NCBI GenBank assembly: GCA_002700305.1
Contig: PACZ01000021.1
Coordinates: 1 to 64,000, forward strand
Reading direction: 5' to 3'
DNA from: Hyphomonas sp.
GTDB lineage: Bacteria; Pseudomonadota; Alphaproteobacteria; Caulobacterales; Hyphomonadaceae
Length of the DNA stretch: 64,000 nucleotides
The notes under the pieces are model-generated. The model was not told where the DNA came from, made no database searches, and saw only the letters and a program-made list of their open reading frames with translations. The translations under genes were made by a program, and so were the position numbers. Shown here in pieces: positions 45,111 to 52,850 of this stretch (positions are counted from its first letter, which is position 1; the number at the start of each line of letters is the position of its first letter).

Positions 45111-45770
45111 ATGAAGACCAAACTCGCCACCCTGGTTGCCGCTGCCGCCCTCGCCGCTGCGCCCCTCGCGCTGGCGCGTCAGGGCACCCCCGAAACGGCC
45201 CCCACGAATATTACCGCGATGCCTGCCGGCATGAGCGCCGAACAGCGCAGCGCCCTGCTGAAAGAGGTCGCCGCCTCCATGGAGTCGGTGAAAACCGCTT
45301 CCGGCCGGTTCGACCAGCTGTCGCCCGACTTTACCTCCGCCAGCGGCAGCTTTGCGATTTCCCGGCCCGGCAAGGTGCGGTTCGACTATGACGCCCCCTC
45401 CCCGCTTCTGATCGTCGCCAATGGCACGACCGTGGCGATGCAGGACTCCGAGCTGGAGACGACAGACCGCGTGCCGCTGGGCTCCACGCCGCTGGCCGTG
45501 TTGCTGGACGACGACCTCGATTTCGAAACCGAAGCCGAAATCGTCGATGTCACCAAAGAGGGCGAGCATGTCGAAGTGACCCTCCGCGATCCCGATGGTG
45601 AGATGGACGGCACGCTCACCCTGATGTTCAACGGGCCGCAGCACGACCTGTCCGGCTGGCGCACCGTCGACAGCGGCGGAAACATCACCGAGGTCATGTT
45701 GCACGATGTGGAGACCGGGAAGAAAATCAATCCGCGCCTCTTCATCGTGAAGGACTTCGACGACGAGTAG
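45111..45770 (+). CDS. lolA: LolA-like outer-membrane lipoprotein carrier
   Basis: A 219-residue periplasmic protein with a signal peptide (LVAAAALAAAPLALA). The mature chain has the LolA pattern: SVKTASGRFDQLSPDFTSASG, RPGKVRFDYDAPSP, ATGTTV-like strand VANGTTVAMQD, and an extended C-terminal strand segment. Its role is carrying lipoproteins from LolCDE to the outer membrane. AAGGAG precedes the ATG by 9 bases. In Caulobacterales lolA lies near ftsK and xthA, as in this window. Confidence 0.88.
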   Translation: MKTKLATLVAAAALAAAPLALARQGTPETAPTNITAMPAGMSAEQRSALLKEVAASMESVKTASGRFDQLSPDFTSASGSFAISRPGKVRFDYDAPSPLLIVANGTTVAMQDSELETTDRVPLGSTPLAVLLDDDLDFETEAEIVDVTKEGEHVEVTLRDPDGEMDGTLTLMFNGPQHDLSGWRTVDSGGNITEVMLHDVETGKKINPRLFIVKDFDDE

Positions 45771-45801
45771 TGCAACAGCTGCAACAGGTTGCAGAATCAG
45801 A

Positions 45802-45829
45802 CGCCCCGGGAGCCCTCGCTTCCGGGGCG
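45802..45829 (+). terminator. Hairpin downstream of lolA
   Basis: CGCCCCGG and CCGGGGCG form an 8-bp stem with a 12-base loop, 31 bases after lolA, followed by AATCTTATG and no strong T run. The rest of the 309-base stretch 45771-46079 is AT-rich at 45840-45890 and holds no gene I can support; it probably contains the xthA promoter. Confidence 0.55.
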
Positions 45830-46079
45830 AATCTTATGGTGTGACACTCAAGCACTTAACACATATTTTACTTGAAATTTTCGGCCGTAGTGACATCTTT
45901 GCAACTGTCGACACACGGCATACCCCGCGCAGCACCCGACCCCCCCGCTGTGAACCACCGTGTTGTCGCCGCCGGAGCCTTCCCCTCCCGGCGAGACGTT
46001 GGAAACCGCGTCAGGCGCGCCCGAACTCCCCCGCGTTCGGGCGCGTTGACGTTTCAGGGAACAGTGCTACGCAGCCCGA

Positions 46080-46883
46080 ATGCCAAAACCGCTCAAGATC
46101 GTCAGCTGGAACATCAACTCGGTTCGCCTGCGCGCCCCGAACATCGCGGCCTTTGTCGAACAGCAAAAGCCGGATGTGATCTGCCTGCAGGAAACCAAAT
46201 GCCAGGACGGGGAATTCCCCGAAAAGGCCTTCAACGAGATGGGGCTGAAACATCTGGTGCTGAACGGCCAGAAAGGCGGGCATCACGGTGTCGCCATCGC
46301 CTCGCGCCTGCCGATCGAGCGTATCGACGCGCCGGACCTCTGCCGCGAGGGCCATTCGCGCGTCATCGCCGCAAAAGTTGCCGGCATCGAGATCCACAAC
46401 ATCTACCTGCCCGCTGGCGGGGACGAGCCGGACCCGGTGAAGAACGACAAGTTCGCCCACAAGCTCGATTTCCTTGAAAAGCTGGGGCCGGCCTACAAGA
46501 AGCAATCGAAGACGCCCCGCGTTCTGGTGGGAGACCTGAACGTTGCCCCACACGAAAACGATGTCTGGTCGCACAAACAGCTGCTGAAGATCGTCTCCCA
46601 CACGCCGGGAGAAACCGAGCGGCTGGAAGCCTCCCGCAACATGGCGAAGTTTGCTGACATCGCCCGCCTCGCCGTGCCGGAGGATCAGAAGCTCTACACC
46701 TGGTGGAGCTACCGGGCGAAAGACTGGGCCGCCTCGAACCGCGGACGGCGCCTGGATCATATCTGGGTCAATCAGGCAGGCCTGCCGGACACGCTGGTCG
46801 ACAGCTACAAGATCCATCTCGGCTGGCGCGGCGGCTGGAAACCCTCCGACCACGCTCCGGTCAGTGTGAAGATAAGCGTTTAG
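46080..46883 (+). CDS. xthA: Exodeoxyribonuclease III
   Basis: A 267-residue AP endonuclease/3' exonuclease for base-excision repair. Catalytic motifs are SWNINSVR (Asn), LQETKCQD (metal Glu), GDLNVAPHENDVW (Asp/Asn) and SDHAPVS (Asp-His). No membrane or signal sequence is present. The ATG at 46080 lacks a good ribosome site. The stop overlaps the end of the convergent GNAT gene by 4 bases. Confidence 0.95.
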   Translation: MPKPLKIVSWNINSVRLRAPNIAAFVEQQKPDVICLQETKCQDGEFPEKAFNEMGLKHLVLNGQKGGHHGVAIASRLPIERIDAPDLCREGHSRVIAAKVAGIEIHNIYLPAGGDEPDPVKNDKFAHKLDFLEKLGPAYKKQSKTPRVLVGDLNVAPHENDVWSHKQLLKIVSHTPGETERLEASRNMAKFADIARLAVPEDQKLYTWWSYRAKDWAASNRGRRLDHIWVNQAGLPDTLVDSYKIHLGWRGGWKPSDHAPVSVKISV

Positions 46884-47332
46884 GGATCGGCGCTGATCGT
46901 CCAGACATAGTGACAGTTCATGCGCCGGTGAAGCTCGTCATATTCTGAGCGGTGCAGACAAAATCCTTCTCGCTCGTAAAACCGCCGGGCACGGACATTC
47001 TCTTCTTGAGTCACCAGCACGATACGGTCCGGAAGATCCTGCTTCGCAAATTCGAGGAGCGCTAAACCGACGCCCTTGCCCTGGTATGACGGCGCCACGA
47101 AAAGCTGGTCAACGCGCTGTTCGGCTGGCGCAAGGGCGAGCATTCCAACCAATTCATCCCGCTCCTGGGCAGCAAACAGGCACCAGCGGTCGACAACTTC
47201 CTCGTACAGCCGTTCCCTGACGGTTTCGCGCGGCCAGTCTGTCTCATTGGAGATACCGATAGACGTCCAGCTGTCGAACCAAAGGTCCGCGAGCGCCGGA
47301 TAATCCGCAGGCGTCGCAGGCCGGATGATCAC
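46880..47332 (-). CDS. GNAT N-acetyltransferase
   Basis: A 150-residue GNAT protein with motif A LFVAPSYQGKGVGLALL and the following NVRARRFYEREGF helix-strand. It starts with GTG at 47332 overlapping the response regulator stop (GTGA), so it is translated with cenR. The target is unknown. The C-terminus overlaps xthA by 4 bases on the opposite strand. Confidence 0.85.
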   Translation of the reverse strand: MIIRPATPADYPALADLWFDSWTSIGISNETDWPRETVRERLYEEVVDRWCLFAAQERDELVGMLALAPAEQRVDQLFVAPSYQGKGVGLALLEFAKQDLPDRIVLVTQEENVRARRFYEREGFCLHRSEYDELHRRMNCHYVWTISADP

Positions 47333-48015
47333 GGCTGCAGGCGGTATCCGCCTGCATCGGTCAGCAGCAGGCGCGCATGCGCCGGATCCGGCTCGACCTT
47401 CTGGCGCAAGCGATAGATGTGCGTCTCCAGCGTGTGCGTGGTGACAGCGGCATTGTAACCCCAGACTTCCGCCAACAGCTCATCGCGCGCGACCGGCTTG
47501 CCGCCTGCGCGATAGAGATACTTCAGGATGTTGGTTTCCTTCTCCGTCAGACGGATCTTCTTGTCGTCCTCCGTCACCAGCAATTTCATCGCCGGGCGAA
47601 ACTCATAAGGGCCGACCTTGAATGTGGCGTCCTCGGACTGTTCGAAACTGCGCAGATGCGCGCGGACGCGGGCGAGCAACACGGAGAATTTGAACGGCTT
47701 GGTGACATAATCATTGGCACCGGATTCGAGGCCGAGGATCGTGTCGGCATCGCCGTCCTGCCCGGTCAGCATGATCACCGGCGCGCGAACGCCTTTCTGC
47801 CGCATGATCTTGCAGGCTTCGCGTCCGTCCATGTCCGGCATGTCGACATCCAGCAGGACGAGGTCGATGCGCTGCGTCGTAGCAGCCTCGATGCCTTCAT
47901 TCGCATTGGCGGCCTGGATCGTTTCGAAACTGTCGTGCAGCTCGAATTGCTCCGCGAGCGCCTCGCGAAGGTCTTCGTCATCGTCCACCAGAAGGACCGT
48001 TTTCTTGGCCGCCAT
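47329..48015 (-). CDS. cenR: OmpR-family response regulator, CenR-like
   Basis: A 228-residue two-domain regulator. The receiver has the acidic pocket DDDED, phospho-acceptor Asp56 in LLDVDMPDMDG, MLTGQDGDADT and YVTKPFKF; the C-terminal winged helix contains HTLETHIYRLRQKVE. The whole resembles Caulobacter CenR, an essential regulator of cell-envelope genes phosphorylated by CenK; this identity is from recall. The ATG at 48015 follows AGGAG by 7 bases. No histidine kinase is adjacent. A GNAT gene overlaps its stop. Confidence 0.75.
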   Translation of the reverse strand: MAAKKTVLLVDDDEDLREALAEQFELHDSFETIQAANANEGIEAATTQRIDLVLLDVDMPDMDGREACKIMRQKGVRAPVIMLTGQDGDADTILGLESGANDYVTKPFKFSVLLARVRAHLRSFEQSEDATFKVGPYEFRPAMKLLVTEDDKKIRLTEKETNILKYLYRAGGKPVARDELLAEVWGYNAAVTTHTLETHIYRLRQKVEPDPAHARLLLTDAGGYRLQP

Positions 48016-48159
48016 GCGACTCTCCTGTTCAAAGTGAGTGCTGCATTTATTCATATCGCTTCACGATGCCATATGAATGTAACGCACGCTTGTTCACAAG
48101 AGCGGGAGGTCTCCGTGATCGGAACTGCCCGATGACTGAAACGGGCCGTATGGGTTCGC

Positions 48160-48576
48160 CTATTTGGCGAAGAGCCGTGACATGTCGGCAAAGGCCTTGA
48201 TCTCGATCGCATTGCCCGAAGGATCGGTGAAGAACATGGTCGCCTGCTCGCCCGGCTCTCCCCTGAAGCGGATATAGGGCTCGATCAGGAAATCGACTTT
48301 GCCCTGCAGCCTGTCGGCCATGGCCTGCCAGTCGTCCATCGACAGGACGATGCCGAAGTGCCGGACGGGGACATTCCTGCCGTCGACCGCATTGGTTTTC
48401 GGGCCGGCGCATTCTTCCGGCGCAAGATGCGCAACGATCTGGTGGCCGAGGAAATCGAAATCGACCCATTCATCAGAACTGCGCCCTTCCGGGCAGCCGA
48501 GCAGACTTCCATAGAAATCGCGCGCGGCTGCAAGATCATGAACCGGGAAGGCGAGATGGAAGGGGGAAATCGTCAT
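48160..48576 (-). CDS. VOC (glyoxalase/bleomycin-resistance fold) family protein
   Basis: A 138-residue VOC protein: [21 protein letters not shown], a His-Glu type metal set ([16 protein letters not shown], and near the end [13 protein letters not shown]). This pattern suggests a dioxygenase-, isomerase- or resistance-type member; the substrate is unknown. It has no partner gene. The upstream region has overlapping palindromes at 48597-48615 that could be an operator. Confidence 0.82.
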   Translation of the reverse strand: MTISPFHLAFPVHDLAAARDFYGSLLGCPEGRSSDEWVDFDFLGHQIVAHLAPEECAGPKTNAVDGRNVPVRHFGIVLSMDDWQAMADRLQGKVDFLIEPYIRFRGEPGEQATMFFTDPSGNAIEIKAFADMSRLFAK

Positions 48577-48596
48577 GTCGGGGCATCTCCTGGCAT

Positions 48597-48615
48597 CATC
48601 ATGATGCGATCGCAT
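48597..48615. promoter_or_regulatory. Overlapping palindromes upstream of the VOC gene
   Basis: CATCATGATG (48597-48606) overlaps ATGCGATCGCAT (48604-48615), both perfect, 21 bases from the VOC start codon. A protein-binding site is possible, but short palindromes are frequent. Confidence 0.35.
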
Positions 48616-48761
48616 GTAAACAAAGGTCAGCATTGCCACGACACGCAGCACAATCAACAGCCGACGCACTCTGCCGCATGCCTATGCTTGTCACCTTGCA
48701 CGCCACCTGTTCAAACTCGCCCGGAGCAAGACATGATCCCCCGATATGACAGGACGCCTTC

Positions 48762-49271
48762 ATGAGCGCTGATTTCATTGCCCACGCCGACGGCCGCTTT
48801 CTTCTGGCAGGCCGGGAAACTCGCTGCAGCGTCGGGCGCAGCGGTGTCATTGCGGGTGATGACAAACGTGAAGGCGACGGTTTTTCGCCGGCCGGCACCT
48901 GGCCGATGCGGCGTGTCTTCTACCGGCCGGACAGGCTAGAAGCACCGAAGACCCTGCTGCCGCTGATTGCGCTGACCCCGGAGGATGGCTGGTGCGATGC
49001 ACCGGATGATCCGCTCTACAATCGCTGGGTCAAACTTCCCTATGCCGCCAGCCATGAGAAACTCTGGCTGGAAGACCATGTCTACGATGTGATCGTCGAG
49101 CTCGGCTACAATGACGATCCGCCGGTGCCGCCACTGGGTAGCGCGATTTTCCTGCACCTCGCGCGGCCGGACTGGGGGCCGACCGCCGGTTGCGTGGCAG
49201 TGACGCTGGAAGACATGCTGGATATCCTGCGCCTCTCAGCCCGCGGCTCGGAAATCGAGATCCGGTTCTAG
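48762..49271 (+). CDS. L,D-transpeptidase-like (YkuD domain) protein without signal peptide
   Basis: A 169-residue protein with the YkuD catalytic pattern: His132 (FLHLARP) and nucleophile Cys144 in GPTAGCVAV. The fold matches cysteine L,D-transpeptidases that cross-link peptidoglycan, but there is no signal peptide or membrane helix, so export is not evident. It could be a cytoplasmic relative or an atypically secreted enzyme. AGGA lies about 8 bases upstream of the ATG. It converges with yggS with a gap of 1 base. Confidence 0.8.
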   Translation: MSADFIAHADGRFLLAGRETRCSVGRSGVIAGDDKREGDGFSPAGTWPMRRVFYRPDRLEAPKTLLPLIALTPEDGWCDAPDDPLYNRWVKLPYAASHEKLWLEDHVYDVIVELGYNDDPPVPPLGSAIFLHLARPDWGPTAGCVAVTLEDMLDILRLSARGSEIEIRF

Positions 49272-49272
49272 T

Positions 49273-49938
49273 TCAGGGATAGTCGCGCGGTCCGAACAGA
49301 GCCGAGCCGACACGTACATGCGTGGAGCCGAACCGGGCGGCCGTCACATAGTCAGAGCTCATACCCATGGAAAGGACCGGCAGGCCCGCTTCCTTCGCCA
49401 GTTTTGCGAGCAGGGCGAAGTGCGGTCCGGCCGGTTCATCCACCGGCGGAATGCACATCAGGCCCTGCACATCGAGACCTTTCTCACGTGCATACTGTAG
49501 CAATTGCTGCAGTTCAGACGGAATCACACCGGCCTTTTGCGGCTCTTCGCCCGTATTTACCTGGATCAGGACGGGCAGGGCGCGGCCCACTTTTTCCATC
49601 GCCTTTGCCAGGGCATCGGCGAGCTTCGGCCGGTCCAGCGTTTCGATCATGTCGAACAGGCGGACGGCGATCTCCGCCTTGTTGGTCTGCAAGGGCCCAA
49701 TCAGGTGAAGCTCCAGGTCGGGATAGGCGGAACGGCGTCCGGCCCAGCGGGCTTCGGCCTCCTGAACCCTGTTCTCGCCGAAGAGGCGCTGGCCGGTCGC
49801 CAGAATCTCCTCGATGGCCTCATCCGGCTGGGTCTTGGTCACTGCGACCAGCTGCGGCGGCGGGGTGGCGGCGTCGGAAAGTTCGGCCAGCACCGCGTCG
49901 CGGCGCTTGGCAATAGAGAGCGTGTCGGTATCAGTCAT
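49273..49938 (-). CDS. yggS: YggS family PLP homeostasis protein
   Basis: A 221-residue PLP-binding TIM-barrel protein of the PLPHP family, which stabilises vitamin B6 and amino-acid pools without known enzymatic turnover. The PLP lysine is in VAVTKTQPDEAIEE; FGENRVQEAEARW, LIGPLQTNK and the C-terminal SMGMSSDYVTAARFGSTHVRVG motif are present. The start at 49938 lies 4 bases from the divergent ThiE-like start at 49943, so each promoter must sit inside the other gene. Confidence 0.9.
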   Translation of the reverse strand: MTDTDTLSIAKRRDAVLAELSDAATPPPQLVAVTKTQPDEAIEEILATGQRLFGENRVQEAEARWAGRRSAYPDLELHLIGPLQTNKAEIAVRLFDMIETLDRPKLADALAKAMEKVGRALPVLIQVNTGEEPQKAGVIPSELQQLLQYAREKGLDVQGLMCIPPVDEPAGPHFALLAKLAKEAGLPVLSMGMSSDYVTAARFGSTHVRVGSALFGPRDYP

Positions 49939-49942
49939 CACG

Positions 49943-50578
49943 ATGATGCAGGAAGACCGAAACCGCGCCGAACGCAAGCTCCAGACCGCCGCACGTATCG
50001 CGGGCCGGCACCTGCCGCTTTTCCTGCCGCCGGTTCTCTACCTGACAGATCCGGCGCGGACCCCCGACCCGGTGGTCACGGCAAGTCATCTATCGTCCTG
50101 CCATGGTCTGATCTATCGCCATTATGGTCAGCCGAAGCACGATATAGTCGCAGCAAGTCTGGCTGAAGTCTGCCGGAAGCGGCACGTGGCCTTCCTGATC
50201 GCGAATGACCCCGAGCTCGCCATGAAAACCGGCGCAGATGGCGTCCACTGGCCGTTTGCAGAGCGGGCAAGAGCGAAGCGGTGGCGGCGCCGGTTTGCCC
50301 TTATGACGAGCAGTGCTCACACGCCGGATCAGCTGCGGTTACTACAGAATGCAGGTGTAGATGCGGCGCTTCTCTCGACCGCATTTCCTTCCGCCAGCCC
50401 AAGCGCCCGCAGGCCGCTCGGCCCGTTGCGCTTCCGCAATCTGGCGCGCGCATCATCAATGCCGGTCTACGCGCTCGGCGGCCTGAACGCCGATACGGCA
50501 GGGCAAGTTGCACCTGTTGCAGGTATTGCAGCAATTGAAGGAATAGAGGCCGTGCTCGGCCCGGAAAGCCAGGCTTAG
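49943..50578 (+). CDS. ThiE/TenI-like protein lacking thiamine-phosphate-synthase motifs
   Basis: A 211-residue TIM-barrel protein related to thiamine phosphate synthase. Family strands appear as VLYLTDPARTP, GADGVHWPF, and PVYALGGLNADTAGQV. The substrate-binding GQxDLP and the T-K/S-containing pyrophosphate loop normally after GPIF are not recognisable (here AFPSASPSARRPLGPLRF), so TenI-like or another role is more likely than ThiE. The start is ATG at 49943 or 49946. It is divergent from yggS with 4 bases between start codons. Confidence 0.7.
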   Translation: MMQEDRNRAERKLQTAARIAGRHLPLFLPPVLYLTDPARTPDPVVTASHLSSCHGLIYRHYGQPKHDIVAASLAEVCRKRHVAFLIANDPELAMKTGADGVHWPFAERARAKRWRRRFALMTSSAHTPDQLRLLQNAGVDAALLSTAFPSASPSARRPLGPLRFRNLARASSMPVYALGGLNADTAGQVAPVAGIAAIEGIEAVLGPESQA

Positions 50579-51033
50579 AACTTGAAGGCCGACTTCAGGC
50601 GGACACCGGTTTCGACATCGCGGTCTTCCCAGGTCGAAACGGCATTCAGATCGTCGGCGCCAACGCTGACTTCACCGCCGACGGAGAAGCGGGGCGTGAT
50701 CTTGAAGGTGGCCCCAGCCTGCATTTCCTGACGCGGAAGCGGGGAAATATTTGCCGAAGGGCGCGACAGCTTGTCGATCCGGAATTCCCAACGGTCGCTG
50801 CCGGTGAACTGCATCGAAACATCTTCGGAAGGTTCAGCCTGCCAGACAGGGCGCGCCTCGATCGGCTTGGAAACGGCGAACTGGCGATACCAGTCAACCT
50901 TGCCGGCCTGTGTTTCGGAAAGCTGAGGGGCTTCGACGGTGACGGACGGCACGAGTGAATCTTCCTGCGCGGCTGCTGGCAGCGCCAGAACCGTCGCGGA
51001 GATTGCACAAGTGAGCAGAAGCCCAAGCCGCAT
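50575..51033 (-). CDS. Secreted hypothetical protein
   Basis: A 152-residue protein with a signal peptide (LLLTCAISATVLALPAAA) and a mature part whose last residues (VSVGADDLNAVSTWEDRDVETGVRLKSAFKF, strand-like with terminal Phe) suggest an outer-membrane-associated beta structure, though it is too short for a full barrel. Family not recognised. It overlaps the convergent ThiE-like gene by 4 bases and lies downstream of the porin-like gene on the same strand. Confidence 0.7.
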   Translation of the reverse strand: MRLGLLLTCAISATVLALPAAAQEDSLVPSVTVEAPQLSETQAGKVDWYRQFAVSKPIEARPVWQAEPSEDVSMQFTGSDRWEFRIDKLSRPSANISPLPRQEMQAGATFKITPRFSVGGEVSVGADDLNAVSTWEDRDVETGVRLKSAFKF

Positions 51034-51111
51034 TCGTTACACCTCTTCCCTGCCGATATTAGGGGCGCCATCTCCTAAACAGAAGATTAATTATCGGACA
51101 GCCCTGATAAA

Positions 51112-52278
51112 CTAATGCGATAGTGTGATTTCTATCACAATGCCCTCGCCTCCCAGGCGACGCGATTGGGTATATGCCCCGAAATCCAGCTGATCGGACC
51201 GGTATCCGACCGCTATGCGGGCAGCGTCCGCCACCGAGCGGGCGACTCCGGCCCGCCACGATTCGCCTTCTACGCCGACCGCATCATCGCTTGCCTCGCC
51301 ATATTCAACGCCCCAGTCCAGCCCGAACGCCGTATGGGTCAGTCCGGCAGTCCAGGCTGTATAGTCGCCTGACAGACCGCTCAGGCCATTATCGCTGCTC
51401 TGCCAGCTGGCTCCGATAACCGTGTCTTTCCACTCTGTGCTCGCGCCAAATGACCAGGTCTCAACCGAGTTGTAGGGAGCCGGCGCTGTTGGGGCGGCAT
51501 CGACATCCGCGCGGCTCCAGCCCGTGGACGCACGCACCCGGACACCGCTTTCCCGGAAACGGTGATTGAAGCTGACACTGGCTTCTGCGGCATTGGTCAG
51601 CACGGTGGCGGCGGTTCCCGGCAGGATCCGCACCGGATCGCGGTCCAGCCCGCGCACATCGGCTTCCGGCGTATAGGAGACGCCGCCCTTGAAACCGACG
51701 ATCCGCGGCGTGGTGAAAGAGACTTTGGCTGCAGGGCCTGTTAGGTCGTGATCGGTCCGCACAACGGCCCCGCCGTCCGGGTCGAGGCGCGGCGCATTCA
51801 GGGACAGGCTGGAAAAGAGCGATGGCGCGCCCTGGGCGAAGCGTTTGGCAACGCCTTCGTCCCGGCCGAGCCGGGCTTCGCCATATCCGCCTTCAACATA
51901 AATATACGCCGTCTGCAGCAGAGCCCGCGCACCGTCGTCTTCAAGAACGGGAGACCGGGCGAGCCCGCTGAAGCCCCCCGCGACGGCCACTTCGCCCGGC
52001 GCCGGATCAGCAATAATGCCCGAAAAGCCCGCGCGCGCAGGATGATCCAGTTCAGCATCCAGCCTGGCGGCCGCACCCAGAACCAGGCCATTGTCCAGAA
52101 CCCGGTTGGTGTCGAAACCGAGACCCAGCCGGTAGAGCACAGCTTCCTCTGCACCGGGCGCAAACAGGAGCGCGCCATCCTTTTCCCAGTCTGTCTCCCA
52201 GACATCCCAGTCTTCCTGCGCGAGGGCGGGCAGGCAGGTGGCAGCCGAGACAAGGGCCAGAAGGAATTGGCGTTTCAT
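51112..52278 (-). CDS. Porin-like outer membrane beta-barrel protein
   Basis: A 388-residue protein with a signal peptide (LLALVSAATCLPALA). The mature chain has alternating hydrophobic strand segments, aromatic girdles and an acidic-loop composition of a general porin, with TAWTAGLTHTAFGLDWGVEYG-type repeated strands (quoted parts TAWTAGLTHTAFGLDWG). There is no terminal Phe, so classification as an outer-membrane porin is an inference. The start at 52278 has a GGAG box with A-rich spacing. It probably shares a transcript with the secreted protein at 50575. Confidence 0.72.
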   Translation of the reverse strand: MKRQFLLALVSAATCLPALAQEDWDVWETDWEKDGALLFAPGAEEAVLYRLGLGFDTNRVLDNGLVLGAAARLDAELDHPARAGFSGIIADPAPGEVAVAGGFSGLARSPVLEDDGARALLQTAYIYVEGGYGEARLGRDEGVAKRFAQGAPSLFSSLSLNAPRLDPDGGAVVRTDHDLTGPAAKVSFTTPRIVGFKGGVSYTPEADVRGLDRDPVRILPGTAATVLTNAAEASVSFNHRFRESGVRVRASTGWSRADVDAAPTAPAPYNSVETWSFGASTEWKDTVIGASWQSSDNGLSGLSGDYTAWTAGLTHTAFGLDWGVEYGEASDDAVGVEGESWRAGVARSVADAARIAVGYRSDQLDFGAYTQSRRLGGEGIVIEITLSH

Positions 52279-52382
52279 CTTTTTCTCCCTCGGATCGCTG
52301 CACACATGAGCACTGGCGAGCCCAGACTCGTGTTGTTATACAAACGCCGGTCAACAAGGTATTGCGCTCGGGAACTCTCCTC

Positions 52383-52811
52383 ATGAACAAATATGTCTTC
52401 TCCGCGGCAGCCGCTGCCCTGTTTGCGCTGGTCGGATGCCAGGGTGGCAGCAAGCGCGTCAATGCAGACGCTCTCGTTACCGCGAAGAATGTCGGCACGG
52501 TGAACCCCTATCTGTGGCGTGCCTCACTCGACACGTTCACCAATATGCCCGTTTCGAGCACCGACCCGATCGGTGGTCTGATCGTGTATGACTGGAAGAG
52601 CTTCCCGGGATCCGAGAACGAGCGCATCAAGGCGACCGTTTATATTCTCGACACGCGACTACGCGCTGACGGTGTGAAAGTCGCCGTGTTCCGCCAGGTG
52701 AATCAGGATGGCACCTGGGTGGATGCGCCGGTTGATCCGGAAACCGCGATCCAGCTTGAAAACGCGATCCTTGACCGCGCGCGGAACCTGAAGAACTCGC
52801 AACTCGGCTAG
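52383..52811 (+). CDS. DUF3576 lipoprotein
   Basis: A 142-residue lipoprotein with lipobox FALVGC (Cys19). The mature domain contains NVGTVNPYLWRASLDTF and PIGGLIVYDWKSFPGSENERI, the DUF3576 signature, and ends in a helix (ENAILDRARNLK). Function unknown, but it is almost always found directly before leuS in alphaproteobacteria, as here (40-base gap), and probably belongs to envelope biogenesis together with lptE further down. Confidence 0.88.
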   Translation: MNKYVFSAAAAALFALVGCQGGSKRVNADALVTAKNVGTVNPYLWRASLDTFTNMPVSSTDPIGGLIVYDWKSFPGSENERIKATVYILDTRLRADGVKVAVFRQVNQDGTWVDAPVDPETAIQLENAILDRARNLKNSQLG

Positions 52812-52850
52812 AAGCCGGTCTGATCAGACAAAAATCAGGGGGAGAGGCCA

